Positions 17,468 to 26,156 of a DNA stretch of 64,000 nucleotides are shown here, in pieces (position 1 is the first letter of the stretch; each line of letters begins with the position of its first letter). The stretch is from Caryophanales bacterium UBA4694 (GTDB lineage Bacteria; Bacillota_I; Bacilli_A; RFN20; CAG-288), in assembly GCA_002404835.1 (NCBI GenBank), contig DHKM01000035.1, positions 102,981-166,980 of the forward strand, written 5' to 3'. The translations under genes were made by a program, and so were the position numbers. The notes below the pieces were generated by a model. It saw nothing but the letters and a program-made list of their open reading frames with translations, made no database searches and had not been told where the DNA came from.

Positions 17468-18661
17468 TCAAGCATTCTCCTTACCCTGGATTTTCTTGAT
17501 TTCCAGAGCTTCGATGAAGGCCTGGATTCTTGTTCTCAGCTGGCCGGATTGGCCTACATTGTAGGGTCTATCGATACTAAGTGTTTTGTAGTGATATTGG
17601 TTTTGCATGACAGCATTCATGAACGCTCTTCCATATCCCCAATAGTCACAGAATTTGATCTGTTCGATGATTATTCCGTCGACTTTGTATTCTTTGGCAA
17701 TTTTATCGATATAGGCATGTCTTTCGTTGACTTTTTCTGTTGTTAAGAATCGTGGACATTGTCCAGATTCCATATAGTATCTACAGACTTGGGTCAAGGC
17801 ATCTTCTTCAGCGTTCAGCTTTATTTCTTGTCTTCCTGGTAAGGAACCGAAACAATATCTGTCTGCAACGATGATCAAACCGCATTCTTCAGCCAATTTC
17901 AGAAGCTGTGGATCATCGATTTCGGATCCGACTAGGGCTACTCTGGCACGATAGGTCCCTTTTTTGTCCGGAATTCTAGTCTTAAGTTCTTCGCATGTTT
18001 CTTCGAGTTTCTGAATCAGCTTGTCTTTTGGACAACAGTATGTGCTAAGACAAAGGACAGCAAACTCGTATCCTGTGATTCGGGGTTGTTCATCTTTTCT
18101 GTATTCCCCGATTTCTGTAATCAGTCTGGAAATGATATTCTGTTCCTCTACTGCCTTTCTGATGGCATTATCGGAAATGTCGATATGAAAGTGTTCGTTG
18201 AGAGGCTTAAGAACATGTTCCTTCATCTGGAGAACATAATGCTTCAATGTCGTTTCATCGGATTTCATCGGTACATCGACGTATGAAGCAAAGAAACCTT
18301 CATTAGGACAGCAGTCTAGGTGTTCAATGTTTTCAACGCATCGGTTCATCATGGCACAAGCTTCTGGAGCGATAATGGCATTTAGAAAGTTGAATCCCCC
18401 TTCCAATGCTCTTTCCAGGATGGCTCGACAAGCTTCGCAGAAAATCGGAGACAAATAATAGTTTCCCATTTCGGTCGTTCCCGTTCTGGGTGCTCTAAGG
18501 CGAACAGAAAAAATGCCCGGAAGATTCAAAAGCGGTTCCGGAATCTGATAACAGACGTGTCCGATTGCTTTTCTTCCTTCCGCCTGAGCTTCCGAAATGA
18601 GGTCGTTATAGGAGTTTTCGAGAAGCTTTTCGAAATAGTACAAGTGTTTTAAATCTCTCAT
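17468..18661 (-). CDS. 2-hydroxyacyl-CoA dehydratase-family subunit (HgdB-like)
   Basis: This 397-residue protein matches the HgdB/FldC/BcrC fold, which binds a [4Fe-4S] cluster. Likely ligands are Cys37 in IGHVCYQIPEPLL, Cys102 in APEACAMMNRC and the Cys of EQIKFCDYWGYG near the C terminus. Extra cysteines occur at FCEAC and DCCPNEG. The ATG at 18661 is preceded by AGGAGAT overlapping the end of the CooC-like gene. Family members dehydrate 2-hydroxyacyl-CoA, reduce aryl-CoA, or carry a double-cubane cluster. Nothing here fixes the substrate, and no CoA transferase or acyl-CoA dehydrogenase lies nearby, so a classical fermentation role is not supported. Confidence 0.85.
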   Translation of the reverse strand: MRDLKHLYYFEKLLENSYNDLISEAQAEGRKAIGHVCYQIPEPLLNLPGIFSVRLRAPRTGTTEMGNYYLSPIFCEACRAILERALEGGFNFLNAIIAPEACAMMNRCVENIEHLDCCPNEGFFASYVDVPMKSDETTLKHYVLQMKEHVLKPLNEHFHIDISDNAIRKAVEEQNIISRLITEIGEYRKDEQPRITGYEFAVLCLSTYCCPKDKLIQKLEETCEELKTRIPDKKGTYRARVALVGSEIDDPQLLKLAEECGLIIVADRYCFGSLPGRQEIKLNAEEDALTQVCRYYMESGQCPRFLTTEKVNERHAYIDKIAKEYKVDGIIIEQIKFCDYWGYGRAFMNAVMQNQYHYKTLSIDRPYNVGQSGQLRTRIQAFIEALEIKKIQGKENA

Positions 18662-18670
18662 ATTTATCTC

Positions 18671-19438
18671 CTAGAGAACATGAATCTTTTCCAAGGCTTC
18701 TTTTGCTCCTTTGACAATGTAGCTGTCATCATCGAGGAAAAACACATTTTCGCCATCCATATCGTAACGAGCAAGTTTGTCATCCATAGGAATTCTACTG
18801 AGGAGAGGCAAAGGTGATAGATCGAAATCTTCCTTCATTGCCAAAGGTGAGAGACGATTTGCAATCACTCCGATTTCTTTGTACATGACAAGGGAGTCGG
18901 CTACTGATTTGATGGTCTTGACTACCTGAATGCCTTTTTTGCTTTGATCTGTGACAAGAATCAAATGGGTTACCTTTTCCATGACTCGGCGATTGATTTG
19001 TTCGATACCAGCTTCACCATCGATTACCACATAATCATAATGAGAGGAAATCTGAGCAATGACTTCTTTTAAATAGGTATTGATTTTGCAGTAGCATCCG
19101 CTAGCTTCCGGCCTTCCTATTGCCATGAAGGAAAAACCGTTTTTCTCGACTAGGGCTTCTTCAATCGAATAGCTTGCGTTGCCAAGAACTTCCACAACGG
19201 CATTTTTACCGCCATCTTCGCTGGCTTTTATAGCCTCTTTTCTTACGTCATCAATGGTCTTGCTTGGTTCGATTCCTAAAGCTGTGGACAGACCGATGGC
19301 AGGATCAGCGTCGATGGCAAGGATCCTCTTTTCTTTTTTGTTTTCGACCAAAAGTTTTACGATTACGGCTGCAAGAGATGTTTTACCAACTCCTCCTTTT
19401 CCTGCGACTGCGATGATGCACGGTTGATTGTTTTCCAT
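18671..19438 (-). CDS. cooC: CooC-type nickel-binding MinD-like ATPase
   Basis: This 255-residue SIMIBI-class ATPase has the deviant Walker A GKGGVGKTSL (13-22), LAIDADPAIGL switch I, and the VVIDGEAGIEQINRR switch II. The CxC motif at Cys115/Cys117 (SGCYCKIN) is the nickel site characteristic of CooC, the nickel inserter of CO dehydrogenase. I chose the ATG at 19438; the longer frame starts with TTG at 19492 and lacks a ribosome site. It is the first gene of the operon, followed within 9 bp by the HgdB-like subunit. No CO dehydrogenase catalytic subunit is present, so it probably serves the dehydratase-like enzyme or the acetyl-CoA-synthase-like protein. It could also be an AcsF-type protein. 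Confidence 0.85.
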   Translation of the reverse strand: MENNQPCIIAVAGKGGVGKTSLAAVIVKLLVENKKEKRILAIDADPAIGLSTALGIEPSKTIDDVRKEAIKASEDGGKNAVVEVLGNASYSIEEALVEKNGFSFMAIGRPEASGCYCKINTYLKEVIAQISSHYDYVVIDGEAGIEQINRRVMEKVTHLILVTDQSKKGIQVVKTIKSVADSLVMYKEIGVIANRLSPLAMKEDFDLSPLPLLSRIPMDDKLARYDMDGENVFFLDDDSYIVKGAKEALEKIHVL

Positions 19439-19493
19439 ATTTTGCCTTTCTGTATAAAAACACGTAAATATTTTAATGGATTGGCCTCTCAAA

Positions 19494-19507
19494 AGAAAGC
19501 GCTTCCT
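19494..19507. promoter_or_regulatory. Candidate cre site (CcpA) before the CooC operon
   Basis: AGAAAGCGCTTCCT agrees with the cre consensus TGWAANCGNTNWCA at 11 of 14 positions, including the central GCGC core. It lies about 55 bp upstream of the chosen start, near the expected promoter, so catabolite control of the operon is possible. Confidence 0.45.
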
Positions 19508-19545
19508 AATGAAACGGGAAATGTTATATACGACTAATCAAAGAA

Positions 19546-19571
19546 AAACAGTCGGTATTAGCCGACTGTTT
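19546..19571 (-). terminator. Terminator after the InlB-repeat lipoprotein gene
   Basis: AAACAGTCGG and CCGACTGTTT form a 10-bp stem with a six-base loop. On the minus strand it is followed by TTCTTT, just downstream of the lipoprotein stop codon. Confidence 0.88.
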
Positions 19572-19578
19572 AATTATT

Positions 19579-20268
19579 TCAGGATTTGGTCAACGTGAAG
19601 AGAGTATCAGTCTTTAAATTTTCAAGAACCATCTTGGTTTCGACAAGGCTCTTCGAGACAATGCGGCCGATAGATGTCCAAGTGTCCTCTTGTTTTGTCA
19701 GAGGAAAAATTAGTTCTTTTCCGTTTTTCATACCGATTTCCAAGGGGAGAAGGGAATTCTTTTCATCTTCGATGAGGAAAGCATCTGTGTTTGATAATTT
19801 CAAAGAAACAGAATCCGTAGAAAGAAAAGAGAGATCCTTTTTTTGAAGCAAAGAGTTTATTTGTCTTGTTGTATTGTTTTCATAGAATTCGAAATCAAAT
19901 TTTATCGATGAAGAATCATTTTCCAGAATCGCATGTTTTTTTGAATTATCGCGTTTACCAATCCAGTTTGCTGTCAGAGTCATGTTGGTAGAAACGACTC
20001 CAGTTTTGAAATCCCATGGGCTATCGTCAAAATACCATCCAAGGAATTCATATCCAGAGCGCACTGGATTTTTTATTTCCGATATCTTATCTCCACGATT
20101 TAGGTTCTCGTAACTATCTTCCTCTCCATTTTCATAGGAGAAGGTGACTTTTATGATATCCGTATGAGCATCTTCGGTATAGCTTTTTTGATTGATGAAA
20201 TACGTTCTGCTTGCGCAGGAGCATAGCAACAAAAATGGTAAGACATAAAGGAATTTTCTGGATTTCAT
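19579..20268 (-). CDS. Lipoprotein with one InlB B-repeat (Flg_new) domain
   Basis: This 229-residue surface protein has a signal peptide and lipobox LLCSC. Residues of about 40-103 are a Listeria-Bacteroides InlB B-repeat with the hallmark GYEFLGWYFDD followed by NMTLTANW. This beta-grasp-like module occurs in bacterial surface proteins. The last 120 residues are unknown. The gene is monocistronic, with its own terminator, and its start lies against a long AT-rich intergenic region shared with the divergent MATE gene. Confidence 0.85.
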   Translation of the reverse strand: MKSRKFLYVLPFLLLCSCASRTYFINQKSYTEDAHTDIIKVTFSYENGEEDSYENLNRGDKISEIKNPVRSGYEFLGWYFDDSPWDFKTGVVSTNMTLTANWIGKRDNSKKHAILENDSSSIKFDFEFYENNTTRQINSLLQKKDLSFLSTDSVSLKLSNTDAFLIEDEKNSLLPLEIGMKNGKELIFPLTKQEDTWTSIGRIVSKSLVETKMVLENLKTDTLFTLTKS

Positions 20269-20600
20269 GGCTTTAATTCTGTTTTATGTAATTTATACAT
20301 GTATTAAATAGCAAAAAAAGAATATCTCAATATTGAAAGAAATTCAAGAAATATTATTTCCTTTTCGCAATTGCTTTTCATTTGTCAAAAAAGCTTTTTT
20401 TCGTGATTAACACCATTTTCTAGTTTGATGATTTGGTATGAAAACTGGTTTTATCTTTTCAAAAAAAGTTGTTTTTTTAAATATTAGATTTTTTGTTTTT
20501 TCTTTATTTGAAAGCTATGATACTGATTATTATGGTTTTAAATTGAGCAAAAAGTATTTTTGTGCTATACTTAAATAACTAAAATTTGAGAGGGCAGTCT
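20269..20600. other. Long AT-rich divergent intergenic region
   Basis: About 330 bp without a gene. It holds the plus-strand MATE promoter at 20543-20571 and a self-complementary AAAAAAGCTTTTTT near 20387-20400 of unclear meaning. No open frame or RNA structure was recognised. Confidence 0.6.
20543..20571 (+). promoter_or_regulatory. Promoter of the second MATE gene
   Basis: A -35 box TTGAGC (20543-20548) and a -10 box TATACT (20566-20571) are separated by exactly 17 bp, about 30 bp before the start codon. Confidence 0.75.
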
Positions 20601-21935
20601 ATGTCTGAGTATGATAAGCATTTTTCATTGGGCGCATTATTTAAAATGGCTTTTCCAAGCATCATTATGATGATTTTTTCCAGTATTTATGGGGTGGTGG
20701 ATGGACTTTTCATTTCGAATGTGGAAGGGAATACAGCCTTCAGTGCCATCAATTTTATCATGCCTTATCTTATGCTTCTTGGCGTATTTGGCTTCATGTT
20801 CGGTTCTGGCGGCGCTGCTCTAGTCAGTAAGACTTTTGGTGAAAAGGATGATAAGAGAGCTAATCGTTATTTTACTATGCTCATGATTGTGCTTTTTATT
20901 CTTGGAATTGTGGCAACGATTTTTGGTTTCTTTACGGTAAAGCCAATGGCAAGCCTTCTTGGCGCCGATGCTGAAATGCTTCCCTATTGTGAAGTGTATG
21001 GGCATGCCATGATGTTCTTTGTTCTGTTCTTCATGTTCCAAAATGCATTTCAGTCCTTTATGGTTGTTGCACGAAAACCGATGCTTGGCTTCTTTTTTAC
21101 TTTTTGTGCGGGTGTTACCAATATTTTAGGAGATTTTCTTCTCGTTTATGTTTTCCGTTATGGCGTTTTTGGCGCTGCAATCGCTACTGGTTTGAGTCAG
21201 ATTATTGGCTCACTTCTTCCTTTTTTGTATTTGGTTTTGTTTCCTCACAAAACCCCACTACACTTTGAAAAGACAAGGTTGGAATTCAAACCGATTATCA
21301 AGGCAATGTCCAATGGGCTATCTGAGATGGTCAGCAACGTTTCGATGTCCCTAGTCAATATGCTTTTTAATGCTCAGCTGATGAAATTCATCGGGCAAAA
21401 TGGTGTTTCGGCTTTTGGAATCATTATGTATGCCAGTTTTGTTTTTGTCGGAGTATATTTTGGCTATTCGGTCGGTGTTTCCAGTGTGATTTCCTATCAT
21501 TATGGAGCACAAAATTGTGAGGAACTTGGATCTCTTCTCCGGAAATGTCTTTTGACCTATTGTATTTTTTCGGTCATTTTATCGACAAGTGCTATCCTTT
21601 TGGCTAAGCCAATAGCCTTGATATTCGTAAGAGAGAATCCTGAACTTGTCGCTCTCAGTGAGAGGGCGATTCGTTTTTATTCCATATCTTTCTATTTTTC
21701 AGGATTTAATATCTTTGCTTCTTCTTTCTTCACGGATCTTAATGATGGATTTGTAAGTGGTGTCATTTCTTTTGCCCGGACTTTTTTCTTCCAAGTGATT
21801 GCGATTCTTGTCTTTCCTGTTTTGTTTGGTCCGGATTCTTTATGGTTTGCAGTTCTTTTTGCGGAACTTTGTTCTTTGGGTTTGTCTGTTGCATTTTTAT
21901 TTGCTAAGGAAAAGAAATACCACTATTTTGCCTAG
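20601..21935 (+). CDS. MATE-family exporter (second copy)
   Basis: This 444-residue membrane protein has the MATE signature FPSIIMMIFSSIYGVVDGLFISN and GSGGAALVSKTFGEKDDKRANRYF in the first bundle, and YHYGAQNCEEL in the second. It exports an unknown compound by Na+ or H+ antiport. It is only distantly similar to the MATE protein at 12-13.5 kb and belongs to a different branch. I chose the ATG at 20601 (GAGAGGG upstream) over a TTG at 20586. A promoter lies just upstream and a compound terminator follows, so it is transcribed alone. Confidence 0.93.
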   Translation: MSEYDKHFSLGALFKMAFPSIIMMIFSSIYGVVDGLFISNVEGNTAFSAINFIMPYLMLLGVFGFMFGSGGAALVSKTFGEKDDKRANRYFTMLMIVLFILGIVATIFGFFTVKPMASLLGADAEMLPYCEVYGHAMMFFVLFFMFQNAFQSFMVVARKPMLGFFFTFCAGVTNILGDFLLVYVFRYGVFGAAIATGLSQIIGSLLPFLYLVLFPHKTPLHFEKTRLEFKPIIKAMSNGLSEMVSNVSMSLVNMLFNAQLMKFIGQNGVSAFGIIMYASFVFVGVYFGYSVGVSSVISYHYGAQNCEELGSLLRKCLLTYCIFSVILSTSAILLAKPIALIFVRENPELVALSERAIRFYSISFYFSGFNIFASSFFTDLNDGFVSGVISFARTFFFQVIAILVFPVLFGPDSLWFAVLFAELCSLGLSVAFLFAKEKKYHYFA

Positions 21936-21966
21936 ATTGAGACAAGAAGAAAGATATACTTTTGCA

Positions 21967-22049
21967 AATAAAAAGAGTCATCTTCAGTTTCGTTAGATTC
22001 TTTCGTATAAGGAATCTTTTTTTCGATTTTTGGGGATGACTCTTTTATT
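21967..22049. terminator. Nested terminator structure
   Basis: An inner hairpin (AGATTC 21995-22000, GAATCT 22011-22016) is followed by a T run and terminates the plus-strand MATE gene. It sits inside a 15-bp outer stem, AATAAAAGAGTCATC-type arms at 21967-21982 and 22035-22049. On the minus strand the outer hairpin ends in CTCTTTTTATTT and can terminate the opp operon. Confidence 0.78.
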
Positions 22050-22088
22050 TAAGTTTTTGACTATTCGACCGATTGAAGTGCTTTGGCT

Positions 22089-22433
22089 TTACTTATAGAA
22101 GAAAAAGATAAGAAGCGAGGAAAGCACAAGCGTAAGTGCTGCAATTGAGAGAATGGTCTGGTTATGGACATATCTTACGTGGTCTATGCTTTCCCTGTAT
22201 TCCTCTTTGTTTTTGTATTTGTTTTTCCGGTAGACGAGATTGTCTTTCCGTTTAAGCTGAATCAGGAGAAGGAAAAAATAGGCCAGGCTGAAAAGACAGG
22301 TGATGGTTTCGAACAGGGAATTCCGTTTCAGAAAATAAGAAAGCAGAAAACCTAGAAGAAGTGGAATCACGATCATGAAAAAGCAGATTAAGATTCCTTT
22401 CGCTAGTTTCTTTTTGTCTAGGTCTATCCTCAT
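22089..22433 (-). CDS. Small three-helix membrane protein at the end of the opp operon
   Basis: This 114-residue protein has hydrophobic segments at about 13-34, 42-58 and 92-112 and a basic loop between the second and third. No family is recognised. It starts 13 bp after the oppF stop, so it is probably co-transcribed with the transporter, followed by the nested terminator. It could be an accessory membrane protein of the transporter or an unrelated passenger. Confidence 0.7.
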   Translation of the reverse strand: MRIDLDKKKLAKGILICFFMIVIPLLLGFLLSYFLKRNSLFETITCLFSLAYFFLLLIQLKRKDNLVYRKNKYKNKEEYRESIDHVRYVHNQTILSIAALTLVLSSLLIFFFYK

Positions 22434-22446
22434 AGTTGACTCCTTT

Positions 22447-25041
22447 TTAGACGATACTCAAGTATTTGTTTTCGATTTCTCCCTTTTCCCACAATCCTTT
22501 CTTGGATTCTGGAACAAGGACGAAATGACCGGGTTTCATTTCACACCAATGGCATTTCTCATAGTCCAGATTTGCCTTGTGATAGACATATTTCTGTTTG
22601 CTGCCGTTGGTTTTCGGATCGGGCTGGGGGATTGCAGTAAGAAGAGCTTTAGTATAAGGGTGGATTGGATCTTTATAAATGTCTTCTGCATTTCCTAATT
22701 CTACGATATGCCCCTGATGCATGACTGCAATTCTATCTGAAATGTAGCGGATAATGCTTAGATCATGGGCGATAAATAGATAAGTAAGGTTCTTTTCTTC
22801 CTGCAATTTTCTGAGAAGATTCAGAACTTGTGCTCGGATACTGACATCAAGTGCAGAAATCGGTTCATCGGCAAGAATGAGTTCGGGTTCGATGACTAGT
22901 GCTCTTGCGATTCCGATACGCTGCCTTTGACCACCGGAGAATTCATGTGGGTAACGGCTTAGGTGTTCGGGAAGAAGGCCGACAGATTCCATTATCTCAG
23001 TCACCTTACTGATTCTTTCTTCTTTGCTTTTGAACAGATGGAAATTGTATAGTCCCTCACTGACAATATAGTCGATGTTTGCTCTTTCGTTCAAAGAAGC
23101 TGCAGGGTCCTGGAAAATCATCTGGATATTCTTTTTCGACTGCTTTTCTTCTTGTTTTGTGAGCTTTTTGGAGATGAGTTTTCCTTTGAAGTAGATGGCA
23201 CCGCTATGGAGTTTGTTTATGCCAAGGATTGCTCTGGAAATGGTTGTTTTCCCGGAACCGGATTCTCCGACTAAGCCGAAAGTCTCTCCGACATGGATAT
23301 CGAAATTAAGATTCTGCGAGGCTTTAACTACGTTCTTTCCGCTACCGAAGTAAATGTTTGCGCTGACGACCGAAAGGAGGATTTCTTTTCCTGTACGATC
23401 TGTTGTCGGGAAATACTCCAACATTCCGGTCTTCTTATCAACGCGGTATTTATACTGTTGAATTGGATTTTTCTTTATTTCGCTGAGCGTTTTCTCATCT
23501 AGGATTTTTTCCAGGAATTCCTTTTTGAATCTATTCTTTCTGAACTTGCTTGGAAGGATGTTTGAACCTTTGTAGTATATGGCACCTCGGATTTTTACAT
23601 CTTTGGAGTAGAATGCTCGGACAATATAGATGAGTGCTTCGGATTTTTTGTCTTCGAATTTATCCCCTTTCTTATAGTCCATGGAGAAATCGTGATCGAA
23701 TATATAATCTCCATCTTCGGATACGATATTCACACGGTCGAATCTAACTAGGATGTCCGAATGCTTCATTCCGTTTAGACTTTGTGGAATAAAGGTGAGG
23801 TTATCGGGGTAGTATTGATCAAAATAGTCTGTTAGTTGAAGAAGGCGGAATCGATCTTCGACCGTGAATCTACTATTGATTCGAATAAAATCTTCATTGT
23901 CATTTAAATAGATTCCTGTTGCATTTTCAGCTTTGATTCGTCGTCTTTCCACTTCGCTTTTTGACATCGAGGATGGAATCAACATTCCATCTAGATATAA
24001 AGCGCCAGTTAGTATTGTTTTATGGAAAAACAGAGATTGGACGATTTTTAGTTTGATCTTGTCTTCTTCATCTTTAAGGTTGAAGGAATGGTCGGCAATG
24101 ATATTGAAATTGGAGAATTTTTTATCATACCCCAATAATTCAACATCTGCGTTGAGGACACTGATGGAGATGGGATGGTTTTGTCTATCTCTCATCGGAT
24201 AGAAAAGTGGATATCCGGTTTGTCTGTCTTTGGTTACATTCATAAGGATGTAATCTTTGTCTTCGACGCTGAAATTCTTTTTGACGAAAGATTTTTCTAG
24301 ATAAAGTCGGAATTCTTCTGTTAGGGAAGAGGGAAGTAGTTTTCCTTTGTAATAGAATCCTTTTACTTCCTTGTCTTTATCCAAAAGGGATTTGATTACG
24401 GTGATTTTGCTGATGTCATCCTTTGAATTTAAATCAAAAAGATCGCCTTGGAATATTTCGAAAGTGTAACTATCTTTGGCTAGATTTTTGTTTTGCTTGT
24501 CCTGGATTGTTGCTTTATAAGCTCGGAAGATGACTTTCTTTCCGCTTTTTGTTTTGGTTGGAAGATAACAGAGTGGGACATCTGCCTTAAGGGAACAGGA
24601 CTCAATGATTTCCTTGTCTTCGCTGTGAAAATAGCGATCCATGAATAACCACATAAGGTTTGTCTTGAATTTTCTATCAATTTTATCTGTGCAGAATTTC
24701 CCTTTGAAGTAGATGGCACCACCTGTCTTTCTTTCCTGTGAGAACAATGCGAAGAGAAAATCGAGTTTTGCAAGCTGCTCTTTGTTTTCGGAATCGAATT
24801 CTTCGCTTTCCAAAACATCGAAGCAGTAGGATTTGTTCGACAATGACTGCCCTTTTAGGTTGCTTATTTTTCCGTCTACGACCTTGATAAGAACATTTTT
24901 GGCAAATTTGTTCTTCAAAGGTATACTTAGAGGAAAACCGTATTTGTTCAAGGGGGCTCTTTTGCGGATTTCGTCGAAATCGTCACTTGTCAGCATGGAA
25001 AGCGCGTCATCATTCCTGGGCTGTTTTATGTTGTCCTTCAT
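22447..25041 (-). CDS. oppF: Oligopeptide ABC transporter ATPase OppF with a 560-residue repeat extension
   Basis: The C-terminal 300 residues of this 864-residue protein are an intact OppF ATPase: Walker A GESGSGKT (592-599), Q-loop MIFQDP, signature FSGGQ (701-705), Walker B LILADEP, H-loop AHD, and the PYTKALLTAIP oligopeptide tail. The N-terminal 560 residues consist of four degenerate copies of the first half of that same domain. Each ends in a GAIYYKGK-like hairpin (111, 230, 348 and 489, matching 617 in the true ATPase), but all lack Walker A. Usual OppF is about 320 residues; large OppF is known in mycoplasmas. GGGAGG precedes the start, which lies 32 bp inside oppD. Confidence 0.95.
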   Translation of the reverse strand: MKDNIKQPRNDDALSMLTSDDFDEIRKRAPLNKYGFPLSIPLKNKFAKNVLIKVVDGKISNLKGQSLSNKSYCFDVLESEEFDSENKEQLAKLDFLFALFSQERKTGGAIYFKGKFCTDKIDRKFKTNLMWLFMDRYFHSEDKEIIESCSLKADVPLCYLPTKTKSGKKVIFRAYKATIQDKQNKNLAKDSYTFEIFQGDLFDLNSKDDISKITVIKSLLDKDKEVKGFYYKGKLLPSSLTEEFRLYLEKSFVKKNFSVEDKDYILMNVTKDRQTGYPLFYPMRDRQNHPISISVLNADVELLGYDKKFSNFNIIADHSFNLKDEEDKIKLKIVQSLFFHKTILTGALYLDGMLIPSSMSKSEVERRRIKAENATGIYLNDNEDFIRINSRFTVEDRFRLLQLTDYFDQYYPDNLTFIPQSLNGMKHSDILVRFDRVNIVSEDGDYIFDHDFSMDYKKGDKFEDKKSEALIYIVRAFYSKDVKIRGAIYYKGSNILPSKFRKNRFKKEFLEKILDEKTLSEIKKNPIQQYKYRVDKKTGMLEYFPTTDRTGKEILLSVVSANIYFGSGKNVVKASQNLNFDIHVGETFGLVGESGSGKTTISRAILGINKLHSGAIYFKGKLISKKLTKQEEKQSKKNIQMIFQDPAASLNERANIDYIVSEGLYNFHLFKSKEERISKVTEIMESVGLLPEHLSRYPHEFSGGQRQRIGIARALVIEPELILADEPISALDVSIRAQVLNLLRKLQEEKNLTYLFIAHDLSIIRYISDRIAVMHQGHIVELGNAEDIYKDPIHPYTKALLTAIPQPDPKTNGSKQKYVYHKANLDYEKCHWCEMKPGHFVLVPESKKGLWEKGEIENKYLSIV

Positions 25042-26143
25042 GTTTTTTACCTCCCTGGTAAAGTTCCATCACTCTTGAATGGATTTCTTTGATGATTTCT
25101 GGCATTTCGGTTTTTGGAGCTCGCTCATCCAATAACCAGGTCTTTGCATAATGGGTCTCGCTGACTTTGAACATCGGCGGCTCTTTTACGAAATCAACGG
25201 CTAGAGCATAGGGGTTTCTGCTTGCAAAGGCATCGCCTTTGATTTCGTTGAAAAGCGACGGCGGGGTGCCTGGAATGGAATAAAGGTTTTCTCCTTTTTT
25301 TCCTAACTGTGGTAGTGAGGAAAGAAGAGCCCAAGTATAGGGATGTTTTGGATCGTAGAAGATATCCTCTGCCGTTCCAAGCTCAACGATTTGTCCCGCG
25401 TAGACTACGGCAATCCTGTCAGCTATCTCGCTGACTACCCCAAGATCGTGCGTGATGAAGATGACGGTGAATCCATATTCTTTTTTCAAATCCTTGATCA
25501 GGTTGATGATCTGGGCCTGGATGGTGACGTCAAGTGCTGTGGTAGGTTCGTCGCAGATCAGAATATCCGGTCTGCAGGCCAGAGCGATAGCTATGACAAC
25601 ACGTTGTCTCATGCCACCTGAATATTGGAACGGATAGTCGTTGAATCTTTTTTCGGGTTCCGATATTCCGACTCTTTTCAGCAACTGAATCGCTTCTTCT
25701 TTGGCCTCTTTCTTGTTCAGACCTCGATGAAGCTTGATGACTTCTGTAATCTGACTTCCGATTTTCCTTAATGGGTCCAATGAAGTCATCGGATCCTGGA
25801 AGATTGTCGCGATTCTTTTTCCACGAATGTTCAGCCATTCTTCATTCTTCTTGACTTTACTCAGGTCGATTCCGGAATATAGGATGGAGGAATGATCATC
25901 GATGCTTCCGTTCTGTTCAAGCATGCCGGTGAAGCATTTGGTGAAGACGGATTTTCCGGAACCGGATTCGCCGACAATGGCCAATGTTTCGCCTTTATAA
26001 ATATCAAGGGAAATATTCCTAATGGCAGTCAAAGTCCGGTTTCTTACCTGGAATCTTACGATAAGATTCTTTACGGAAAGAATGACTTCTCCCTCTTTGA
26101 CTTCTTCTTTGCCCTTCAGCTTCAATGTTTCTTTTTTTGACAT
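25010..26143 (-). CDS. oppD: Oligopeptide ABC transporter ATPase OppD
   Basis: This is a canonical ABC ATPase of about 377 residues that powers peptide import with OppF on the cytoplasmic side of OppBC. It shows Walker A GESGSGKS, Q-loop FQDPMTSLDPL, signature YSGGMRQR, Walker B LICDEPTTALD and the oligopeptide C-terminal motif HPYTWALLSSLP. A cysteine cluster typical of OppD tails is missing. The ATG at 26143 is eight bases after GGAGG and is preferred to the ATG at 26149, which is too close. It overlaps the next gene by 32 bp. Confidence 0.96.
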   Translation of the reverse strand: MSKKETLKLKGKEEVKEGEVILSVKNLIVRFQVRNRTLTAIRNISLDIYKGETLAIVGESGSGKSVFTKCFTGMLEQNGSIDDHSSILYSGIDLSKVKKNEEWLNIRGKRIATIFQDPMTSLDPLRKIGSQITEVIKLHRGLNKKEAKEEAIQLLKRVGISEPEKRFNDYPFQYSGGMRQRVVIAIALACRPDILICDEPTTALDVTIQAQIINLIKDLKKEYGFTVIFITHDLGVVSEIADRIAVVYAGQIVELGTAEDIFYDPKHPYTWALLSSLPQLGKKGENLYSIPGTPPSLFNEIKGDAFASRNPYALAVDFVKEPPMFKVSETHYAKTWLLDERAPKTEMPEIIKEIHSRVMELYQGGKKHEGQHKTAQE

Positions 26144-26156
26144 GCTCATGTCCTCC

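Noticed and set aside
14203..19438. A classical fermentation operon for glutamate, lactate or phenylalanine 2-hydroxyacids
   Set aside because: There is no CoA transferase, 2-hydroxyacid dehydrogenase or acyl-CoA dehydrogenase, and CooC-like and synthase-like genes are not part of those pathways.
20387..20400. AAAAAAGCTTTTTT as a terminator
   Set aside because: It has no loop and no gene ends beside it; it is a simple palindrome in an AT-rich stretch.
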